The translations under genes were made by a program, and so were the position numbers. This document shows, piece by piece, positions 56,488-64,000 of a stretch of 64,000 bases of DNA; position 1 is the stretch's first letter; each line of letters begins with the position of its first letter. Source of the DNA: Orychophragmus violaceus (taxonomy: Eukaryota; Streptophyta; Magnoliopsida; Brassicales; Brassicaceae); NCBI GenBank assembly GCA_030180135.1, contig CM058230.1:15191082-15255081 (forward strand), written 5' to 3'. A model generated the notes under the pieces. It was not told the DNA's origin. It did no database searches and worked only from the letters and a program-made list of their open reading frames with translations.

Positions 56488-56538
56488 GTACATGTCTACA
56501 TTACTTCCTGTCCACGCTCTCAAAACAAACCTCTCAAT

Positions 56539-57345
56539 ATGAAAAGGCTAACACCCTGTGTTGGTGAATCATCCAGGCCTAACCGTCTGGTTCCCAATCG
56601 TGCAAATCTTCCGCTTAATCCGAGGAATTCAATCCTTACCAGGAATCCTCGTAATCATCTTCGAACTAACGCGTCTCATTTGGACACTCTTCTTCAGATT
56701 AATCTTATTCAGGCTCCCTCTCCCGATGACAACCGCGAATGTGTCGCGTTATTGTTCAACGCCTGTTTGGCCGCCAATAACATTAATGCTCTGTTTCTGA
56801 AATCAATTTCCGATTTTATGTACACAGAATACAGATATGGAGGTCCAGAAGCCTTCCATCAGATCAAACGCTGCGCAGTTGCTGGATGCAAACCTGCTAT
56901 CTATTGCTACGAAGTCATCCGTCGATCTATCTATCCTGCTTTGGATACAGGTTCCACAATTCCTTTCCTTTCTCGTGCTACTATTCGTTCTCTGAGAAGG
57001 CATGTGAGGCAGTTTGAGCGTAGTACTTGGCCTATCGCCAGTATGTCCCTCGACCTGTCTGTGATCAAGGATGCAGTTGACGAAGACAGAATACAGAGAT
57101 GCCGTTGCTCCGTATTTTGCAATTGGCTAGATATCATGCACGAAGATGTCAAAGCTCACTCTATGTGTAATGAATGTTTCTGGGTCATTGAGACTTTGTG
57201 CTTCTTCCAAATAATTCCCCAGACATTCCTCGAGTGGCATGAGATCCCTGAAACTCCAGTAAACGCCGGGTCGATTGATTACACAGGCAGTTGGCACGAA
57301 GCGGCAATGCAAAACGGTTTCGGTTTGGGCGACGGCGGAGCATAA
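56539..57345 (+). CDS. F-box-like gene 3, F-box region eroded
   Basis: A 268-residue open ORF closely related to gene 2 over the C-terminal 200 residues (CLAANNINALFLKSISDFMY, AGCKPAIYCYEVIRRSIYPA, SLRRHVRQFER). The Cys-rich tail CRCSVFCNWLD and SMCNECFW is complete. The N-terminus is shorter and diverged: the segment equal to HLREHFRVRAVFRTLRDDAD of gene 2 is largely deleted (NHLRTNASHLDTLLQINLIQ), so an F-box fold is doubtful. The Gly-rich C-terminal end (NGFGLGDGGA) is not shared with gene 2. It may encode a protein of the tail and middle only, or be an early pseudogene. Confidence 0.7.
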   Translation: MKRLTPCVGESSRPNRLVPNRANLPLNPRNSILTRNPRNHLRTNASHLDTLLQINLIQAPSPDDNRECVALLFNACLAANNINALFLKSISDFMYTEYRYGGPEAFHQIKRCAVAGCKPAIYCYEVIRRSIYPALDTGSTIPFLSRATIRSLRRHVRQFERSTWPIASMSLDLSVIKDAVDEDRIQRCRCSVFCNWLDIMHEDVKAHSMCNECFWVIETLCFFQIIPQTFLEWHEIPETPVNAGSIDYTGSWHEAAMQNGFGLGDGGA

Positions 57346-58400
57346 AACGGTGTTGTTTTGGATTCTTAATTTAGACTACATATTTTATTATAATGTTCAT
57401 ACTTTTGTTTAATTATCCAAATGTTGTAAGGTCTAACGTTTGATGCCAGTAGTCTGTTTGTATTAGTTGTTGTTTTTGTTTACTTATCCAAACGTTTTAG
57501 TTTTTTCCGCCTTATTGCTTTATCCTGCACACTTACTCTGTTTTTGGTAACCATAAATTTTTCTTTCTAAATCCGGCTACACACTCCAACTCTCAATTCA
57601 TTCTGTTAGCACGTATCCACCACCATATTCCTATAAAATAACTTTAGTTTGTATATAGGATAGTAATAAACCATCATTAACCTTGCTTACTATATTTTCA
57701 ACTCATTATTATACTCTCCTCTCGCTAATAGTTCACTCTACGAATAGGTATAGATTTAATTTATTTTAATATTTTTTTATAACCCACCATCTAGTCTGTT
57801 GCACTTTCTTCGATGCAATCTTGCTCTCGATACTCAATGTCTCGTTTAATTAAACAAAAAGAACATTAACTCACAATCACCTGTCACTCCTTCTTTTTAA
57901 ATACATTACCCTAAGCACCTACTTAACTTAAGTGTCAGACTTTGGCCTGTTCAAGGCTGCTTTATCTGCAGTTGTCCAATCATTAACTTAACATGCAAAA
58001 AGTCATGTCTAACATATCCATTTACCCCAGAAAAACCATTCCCAAGTTTGATATCTCCAAACTCTAGGTTTCTTTGCATTTGTATTATTTAGTTCCTCGC
58101 TATAGCTACATCGCATCCATTGTCGGACTATCCACCAATATAGCTACATTATTAAATAGATTAAATAAGACATATTTTTATTCATCAATGTATCATTTTT
58201 ATACTTATAACATTCTCTAGCTGGTGGGTGTACTCTTACTTTCATTACTTTATTTCTTTTTCCTTATACCCTACGGCGACAGCCCCAATTTATTATCGTT
58301 TTCACTAAATTTCATTTCTATCCACACAATCTCATATGAAATGGACTCAGACAGTACGCTTTGCTTTAATACCGTTTGGTGAAATATATGTTCCCTCTGT
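57346..58400. other. Spacer with CTATCCA motifs
   Basis: TATCCA at 57413, 57484, 57614, 58014, 58128 and 58319. AT-rich; no gene. Confidence 0.5.
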
Positions 58401-58402
58401 AA

Positions 58403-58429
58403 CGTTGCGCCTGTGGCCTTATTTATAAG
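58403..58429 (+). promoter_or_regulatory. Core promoter of F-box-like gene 4
   Basis: CGTTGCG at 58403-58409, then 12 bp, then a weaker TATA box (TTTATAAG) at 58,422, 61 bp before the ATG. Confidence 0.5.
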
Positions 58430-58489
58430 TCAAACCTAGTCTCGCCAAATCTCACTACTTTTTTCTCCATATCGGCTTACACAATAACG

Positions 58490-59259
58490 TTGCCATTGAT
58501 GAGTGACATAAATCCTACAAACGATTTCCTTCCTCCCTGCAATCTACTACACCTACCCCTTGTATTACGGAGATCAATATTGGCTATAAATGCCAGCGAA
58601 AATATCCATGAACACTACAAAATCAGAGCGGTTTTCAAAACGCTTCGTGATGACGCTGACCACACAGATACGCTCTTTCAAATAGATCTTATCCAGACTC
58701 ATCACCATAGGCTAGGTAGCATCAAACTGGAGAATGCATGTTTCCATTCTAACAACCCAACCGCTGCGTTTTTGAAGGCCATTTCTGATTTTATGTATTC
58801 AAATGAAAGAGAAGACGCCTTCCAACGGCTCAAAGAGAGTGTTATTCGTGGTATCAAGCCTACCGTCTACTGATATGAAATTATCCGGCGCTCTATCTTT
58901 CCTCAGTTCGAAACCGATTCAACAATTCCTATTCTATCTCGCAGCGCTATCCGTGCTCTTCGAAGGCATGTCAGTGAGTTCCAGAGATTACGATGGTCTA
59001 CCAGATCTCCCAAGTTCTGCGTGTTAAAAGAGACGCTATTGACAAAGGTAGAATATCGACTTGCCCTTGCGCGGTGCATCGTTATTGGCTAGACCTACAC
59101 AACGAACGAGTCAAAGGTTACGGCATGTGTGATCCTTGTTTTTGGTCTATTGAAACTGCAGTCTTCTATAGATTCATTCCAAGGAATTTCTTGGTTTGGA
59201 CTGACGTCCGTGGACGGGTCAGAGCTAACGTAAACATTCAACGCCGTCGTGTATGCTGA
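58490..59259 (+). pseudogene. F-box-like gene 4 (nonsense plus frameshift)
   Basis: The N-terminal 127 codons are open (LVLRRSILAINASENIHEHY, IRAVFKTLRDDADHTDTLFQ, NPTAAFLKAISDFMYSNERE, GIKPTVY) and end at TGA 58871-58873, within the family's CYEVI motif. The same frame continues for about 45 codons, then a frameshift near 59,010 leads to 58993-59259 with CPCAVHRYWLD and GMCDPCFW. It lacks the acidic tail. Two lesions make it a pseudogene. Confidence 0.8.
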
Positions 59260-59744
59260 CTAATGATTTTGGGTTCCTCATTTCATTTTACATCTTTAAA
59301 GTGTCTCTGATCTAGCGCTTAGTTCTATCCACGCTGCCATCCTCTTTTTGTTTTACGTGATTTCTTATATGGTGTTAAACTGCTATCCACTGAAACACCT
59401 TTGCTACGCTTCGTCAAGCTTTAGTATCCACTAAACTAATTGGTTAAATGGATTGTAACCAACTTCGACATTTATATGGATTTTCCCAACTGGATAAATG
59501 ATTATTATTACTAATTACCTCAAAATTAATATGTACTTTATATAGGGTATGTACTTAATTACGTACAAATGGCTAAGTAATTCATATTGTCAATTACTTC
59601 GACTATCCAAAATATAAATTTATATTAGAATACATAAACGATTTATCATTAAGCAACAAAGATCTGAATAAGTGGATAGGTTCTTAATTTCGTACAAATG
59701 GACACAACAAAATTAAAAACAAAGACACCAAATCTACAACCCGC
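59260..59744. other. Spacer between convergent F-box-like genes 4 and 5
   Basis: TATCCA at 59326, 59378, 59427 and 59604; TGGATA (reverse) at about 59,494 and 59,671. No ORF. Confidence 0.5.
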
Positions 59745-60573
59745 TCAATCGTCATAGTTTTCCCATCCGCCGTTGCCCCATCCTCCATTGTATCCATTGT
59801 TTATTTCAACCTCGCCCCAATTTTCTTCGTTTTGCATTAGTCCGTCGTCCCAAACATCGTCAACTCCCGCTTGCGCTGCCTCAATTATCTCAGGCCACTC
59901 GAAAAAAGTACGCGGAATGATCTAAAAAAGACTAAACTTTCAATTGTCCAAAAGCAAACATCACACATACCATGCCCTTTCACTTTCTCACTAAGATAGT
60001 TTAACCAATATCGATGAACCGCGCACGGGCAAGTCCTTAATACCTCCCGATCAAATTCATTCCTTATCTTTCCAAGCTCCTCCGATATTGAGACAGTCCA
60101 GGGGTGCTTCTCGAAAGTCCTAACGTGCCTCCTCAGAGCACGTACACTGTCCCGCTTAAGCAAAGGAGCAGTTGAATCCGTTTCGAAATTGGGGGAGATA
60201 GACCGACGAATTACTTCGTAGCAATATACAGCCGGTTTGTAGCCCTTGGCGGCGCATTCCTTGATTCTTATAAAACCCTCTTCTCGTCCCTGTGTGTACA
60301 TGAAATCTCCTATTCCTCTAAAAAAACAGCGGAAGTGTTGTTCGCAGCCAAGCACAAGTTGTATAAATTCGTCACCTCATCACGTGCTTCCTATGGGGGG
60401 ACTTCCTGTACAAGATCAATCTTCGAGAGAGTATCCACGTGGTTAGCGTCGTCCCTAAGAGTCCTGCATACTGCACAAATCATGAAGTATTCCCTGATAT
60501 TCTCACTAGCATTTTTCGTGATGATCATCCTTCTTATTTCTGCTGGCAGATCCAGAAGATTTAAACTGCTCAT
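59745..60573 (-). pseudogene. F-box-like gene 5 (minus strand, nonsense plus two frameshifts)
   Basis: Starts at 60573 (SLNLLDLPAEIRRMIITKNA, CRTLRDDANHVDTLSKIDLV), with TAG at 60391-60393. The same frame runs on with NLYNLCLAANNTSAVFL, then a frameshift near 60,325 leads to GDFMYTQGREEGFIRIKECA, CYEVIRRSI, SVRALRRHVRTFEK, CPCAVHRYWLN and GMCDVCFW. A further one-base shift near 59,922 restores IIPRTFFEWPEIIEAAQ and a Gly/Asn/Trp-rich tail (NGGYN-like) ending TGA 59745-59747. The most typical F-box sequence of the five copies, but broken. Confidence 0.78.
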
Positions 60574-60630
60574 TTTTTTACCCGTTTTAGTTTATACAAG
60601 TCTGGACAGCGTGTATGTGGTCGACATCAT

Positions 60631-60658
60631 ATTTATACATCTCGGATAGTGCGCAACG
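60631..60658 (-). promoter_or_regulatory. Core promoter of F-box-like gene 5
   Basis: On the minus strand, CGTTGCG (60658-60652), 11 bp, then a TATA box (TGTATAAAT, near 60,640-60,632), about 60 bp before the ATG at 60573. Confidence 0.6.
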
Positions 60659-60659
60659 C

Positions 60660-61147
60660 TTCGGTTCCCCCAAACGGTTTTACGTGCCATCTCTTCGCTA
60701 TACCACTATTGCACGTTATTGAATACGTATCCACCTATTTAATTATTTCAACACACAAAGCCATATATTTTTATATTATCAATTACTTATACTATCCACG
60801 AACCCCACAAATCCTACAATTACTAACTTAAATTTTAAAACCTCACCATCGATTTTCTGTTGTCTCACAATAAATTCATCGGTCACATCTTCTATAATAG
60901 GTCAATAAATTAAATTCACAAAATTATACATTCTTTACTCATGCAAAGCTCCTAGCCAGTAGCCATTACTTCACAGTCAAATCAATTAGTTTTTTTTTTT
61001 CAGTTTTACAGTCCCAACGCAAGCGGCGCATGCCTTCTGTTAAACAATGAAAACTAGTTTTTAATTTTCTTTAATTTCCTCCTACTTAAGAGAATGGATT
61101 ATTTATTACTTTCGTTTAAATTATACTCGGATCACAGACTATCCACA
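60660..61147. other. Spacer with CTATCCA motifs
   Basis: TATCCA at 60728, 60780 and 61139. No gene was seen. Ends at the Copia-3 border. Confidence 0.45.
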
Positions 61148-61774
61148 TGTTGGAAGTTTCGGTTGATCCTGATTCAATTCTCATATTGATATCAACCTAA
61201 ACATGCATTAGATCTAGGTGTTCTTATTTAGAATCATATGATCTCACCTTTTACCTGTTTGTTTGGCAGCGGAATTGAGAACAGGTCAATGATCAGGGAG
61301 ATACACCGAGAGATGGATCCTCCAAAGGCTCACACACGCAATCACCGGAAACTGGCTGCTAGACCACAAGGAGGCTGGCGCAGAGAGAGGAGAGAGGCGC
61401 GGCTAGGGTTGGGTTCTAAGAGAAGAGAATTGGCTTTTAGTCATTTAAAAGCCTTCTCTTTCCCTTTTGGGCTTTTGGGCCCAATCTGATTAAATTCCAT
61501 TTAATCAGACCCATTAGTCTTTCTCTCTTAGTACGACAAATGCCTAGCACTTTTGTCGTACTTCTGCTAAGCCGTTCCAACATTATTTCCTGCTAGCTTA
61601 AGCGTGTGACCCATATGGGATCATACAATAAAGGCAATAAGTCCAAGACTTATAGATCATGAGCGGACTCTAGCAAGCCATCATGACCCCCAGCATTGTA
61701 TGACTTATGTCTGATCACTGACATACTCTTACGTTATAGAGACAGTACAGAGATTGCTGGACACAATTCCAACA
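61148..61774 (-). repeat. Copia-3 3' LTR
   Basis: 627 bp. The right half matches the Copia-1 LTR (GATCATGAGCGGACTCTAGC and more); the left half is diverged. Confidence 0.85.
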
Positions 61775-62631
61775 ATCTCCCACTTGAACTGGAATCTCTG
61801 TATTCATAATCCCTTTCGTCTCAATATCTCGATTAGTCATAAGGCAAGATTAGTGTCATCCTTATAAAGCCTAATCTTGTTCATCGGACTCTGATTTGAT
61901 ACTGACAATCCAAACGACTCGGGAAAGTCCGTTTGAGCATGGCCATGCGTTTTCCAGTATTCAAATCTCCGATTGGCCTAGAGATATTCACTCCATTTAT
62001 ATTGGAGGGACAAATCCCATCTTGTTCCATCACTGTAAACTACTCATTTCATGATGTACCCAAACAAGGTCCTTATAGCTATCGCAGAACGATAGCGTTA
62101 GACAATGATCAAAGTGCATCAGTCCATATGCAGTCACATGCATGCAAACTCAGGTCTAAGGACTATACTCTATAGTCGTAGTAAGAATCTCTTATGACAC
62201 AGATATAAATATCCTGAAGAGTTCTTATTAGCGGGTCTTGTCCGGTCGTATGTTCCCAACATACACCTATGTACTGACTTTGATGCCGAGCATCTATGAC
62301 ACACTGAGACTTTGTCATAAGTCACGTACCAATCCAGTCTTACACGGTTGTTGGTGTTCCAATCTCAACAACCTTCGACTAGGGACAGGATGATATAAAA
62401 CATTTATCAAATATAGGATCTCATGATCAAGCTAAATGACTTCGATGACTCAAGATCAAATCATTTACTTCGATGACCTATAAAATGGTTCATATCATTT
62501 TGGAACGATTATTTCATCACAGTTAAAATAATCTTGAAATAATAATTTCATTAAAACATAAATAATAATGTTTTACAAGAACATATCAAATAACTAAAAT
62601 AAAGCTCACAAAACTCCCACTCAAATTTAGA

Positions 62632-63999
62632 TTACATTTCAATGTTTCTAATGCCTACAGCTTCAGTCAGGAACTCGAGCTTAGGCCTTGGGAGTGGCTT
62701 TGTCAACGGATCAGCGACATTATCATCTGTCGGAACTCGGCTGATCTTGACTTCCTTTCTATTAATGATGTCACGTATCAAGTGATATCTTCTTTGAACA
62801 TGCTTGGATTTCTGGTGTGATCTTGGTTCCTTTGCCTGAGCTATAGCACCATTGTTGTCACAAAACAGTGCCAGAGGCTCAGCCGCATCTGGTATCACAC
62901 CTAGTTCCATAATGAACTTTCGTATCCAAACAGCTTCCTTCGCTGCTTCTGAGGCGGCGATATATTCAGCTTCTGTAGTGGAATCAGCAACGGTGTCCTG
63001 CTTGGAGCTTCTCCAACTTACTGCACCGCCATTCAGACAAAAGACATAACCGGACTGTGACCGGAAATCATCTGTGTCTGTCTGGAAACTTGCGTCCGTG
63101 AATCCACTGACTTTAAGCACATCACTTCCACCGTACACTAAGAACTTATCCTTAGTATGTCTTAGATACTTCAAGATGTTCTTTACGGCAATCCAATGGT
63201 TTTCACCTGGATTTGACTGGTATCTACTCGTCATGCTCAATGCGTAAGCAACATCAGGACGAGTACAGATCATGGCATACATGACAGATCCTATTGCAGA
63301 TGCATAAGGAATATTCTTCATGCGCTCAAGCTCAGCAGCCGACGTAGGGCTCTGCTTCTTGCTTAGCGTTGTGCCATGTACCATTGGCGTGAAGCCCTTC
63401 TTGGAATCTTTCATGCTGAATCTTTGTAGGACTTTGTCAATGTATGAGTCTTGACACAAGCCTATCAGCCTTTTAGGTCTATCCCGATAGATCCTAATTC
63501 CAAGAACGTATGCGGCTTCACCCATGTCTTTCATGGAAAAACAACTTCCAAGCCAGTCTTTTACAGACTTCAGCATTGGAATGTCGTTTCCGAGAAGCAG
63601 TATGTCATCAACATACAGAATAAGAAAAACGATTTTGCTCCCACTAGTTTTCTTATACACGCATTGTTCTTCTTCGTTTCTGATAAAGTCAAATTGCTTG
63701 ATCGCTTCATCAAAACGAAGATTCCAGCTCCTCGATGCTTGCTTCAATCCATAAATGGATTTATGAAGTTTGCATACTTTCCCAGCATTCTTTGGATCTA
63801 TGTAACCGTCAGGTTGCGTCATATACACATCCTCTTCCAGAATACCATTCAGGAAGGCGGTTTTCACGTCCATCTGCCAAATTTCATAATCATGAAAAGC
63901 TGCAGTTGCTAGTAGAATCCGAATAGATTTCATCATAGCCACCGGTGAATAGGTTTCATCGTAGTCCACACCGTGAACTTGTCTGAAACCTTTTGCCAC
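62632..63999 (-). CDS. Copia-3 reverse transcriptase and RNase H (partial, open)
   Basis: 455 codons open to the window edge, with the stop at 62632-62634. RT has WQMDVKTAFLNG, SIYGLKQASRSWNLRFDEAI and catalytic YVDDILLLGND. RNase H has FTDASFQTDTDDFRSQSGY, ADSTTEAEYIAASEAAKEAV and CDNNGAIAQAKEPRS, then ADPLTKPLPRP. Unlike Copia-1 and Copia-2 there is no frameshift or nonsense codon in the visible part. It could be part of an autonomous element able to move Copia-1. Confidence 0.92.
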   Translation of the reverse strand: MAKGFRQVHGVDYDETYSPVAMMKSIRILLATAAFHDYEIWQMDVKTAFLNGILEEDVYMTQPDGYIDPKNAGKVCKLHKSIYGLKQASRSWNLRFDEAIKQFDFIRNEEEQCVYKKTSGSKIVFLILYVDDILLLGNDIPMLKSVKDWLGSCFSMKDMGEAAYVLGIRIYRDRPKRLIGLCQDSYIDKVLQRFSMKDSKKGFTPMVHGTTLSKKQSPTSAAELERMKNIPYASAIGSVMYAMICTRPDVAYALSMTSRYQSNPGENHWIAVKNILKYLRHTKDKFLVYGGSDVLKVSGFTDASFQTDTDDFRSQSGYVFCLNGGAVSWRSSKQDTVADSTTEAEYIAASEAAKEAVWIRKFIMELGVIPDAAEPLALFCDNNGAIAQAKEPRSHQKSKHVQRRYHLIRDIINRKEVKISRVPTDDNVADPLTKPLPRPKLEFLTEAVGIRNIEM

Positions 64000-64000
64000 C

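Larger units (their letters stand above)
53114..61147 (+). repeat. Strand-biased TATCCA motif field
   Basis: About 28 plus-strand TATCCA hexamers, usually CTATCCA followed by C or T, against about five on the minus strand, nearly all outside coding DNA. Base composition predicts roughly three per strand. Examples: 53444, 54700, 55934, 56211, 56236, 58128, 59326, 59378, 60780 and 61139. The same motif lies upstream of gene 1 (17191, 17273) and was cut by the Tat insertion at 41633. Confidence 0.6.
61148..64000 (-). mobile_element. Copia-3, LTR retrotransposon running off the window
   Basis: The 3' LTR at 61148-61774 (TGTTGGAAG...TTCCAACA) is followed by the reverse of ATCTCCCACTTG (polypurine tract) and an untranslated region to 62631, then pol on the minus strand. 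Sequence and layout match Copia-1 closely, so it is the same family. The rest, with the 5' LTR, lies beyond 64000. Confidence 0.88.

Noticed and set aside
1..64000. tRNA, rRNA or organellar insertions
   Set aside because: No cloverleaf-like tRNA gene or rRNA segment was recognised. The tRNA-like matches are the primer-binding sites of LTR elements only.

Overview
The window is nuclear DNA of a flowering plant, most likely a Brassicaceae species. The gene families (polygalacturonase, receptor-like protein, F-box-like genes with a Cys-rich tail), GT-AG introns, AT-rich spacers and abundant plant LTR retrotransposons, a PIF/Harbinger element and a Helitron end all point that way. Nothing bacterial, viral or organellar was seen.

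Layout. 1-1625: 3' exons of a polygalacturonase (+). 1626-5069: AT-rich spacer with a Helitron 3' end (2045), a diverged repeat (2875-3260) and a Harbinger-type element (3477-4435). 5070-10005: a complete PIF/Harbinger transposon with matched TIRs and a TTA target-site duplication (TSD). It carries both ORFs and fragments of a mitochondrial HSP60 gene. 10092-12531: a receptor-like protein gene with one frameshift. 13340-15062: Copia and poly(A)-polymerase remnants.

17361-18099 and 53119-61147 were originally one compact locus: a cluster of five related F-box-like genes (two open, three broken) plus a GRF-zinc-finger gene. About 35 kb of LTR retrotransposons has since split it. A non-autonomous Gypsy-like element (18100-37852, TSD AATAT) sits in the last codons of the first F-box-like gene. 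It is invaded by two Copia elements: Copia-1 (19763-27324, TSD GGTTG) and Copia-2 (30442-37615). A 3.6-kb solo LTR (37906-41500, TSD TCGTT) interrupts the displaced gene tail, which resumes at 41506 and stops at 41512-41514. A Tat-type Gypsy element (41638-53113, TSD CTATC) follows. A third Copia starts at 61148 and runs off the window.

By-eye LTR differences fit the nesting: about 2% for the Gypsy-like host and the Tat element, about 1.1% for Copia-2 and about 0.3% for Copia-1.

The signals I rate highest are these. (1) Paired palindromic TCGAYCGA motifs sit 21 bp apart (two helical turns, or seven codons) and are shared by unrelated retrotransposons. (2) A strand-biased TATCCA motif field fills the non-coding DNA of the F-box-like cluster. 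(3) A conserved promoter module, CGTYGCG plus a TATA box at fixed spacing, precedes four of the five F-box-like genes. (4) A fully open, four-exon antisense gene lies inside a Tat element whose own pol carries six nonsense codons.
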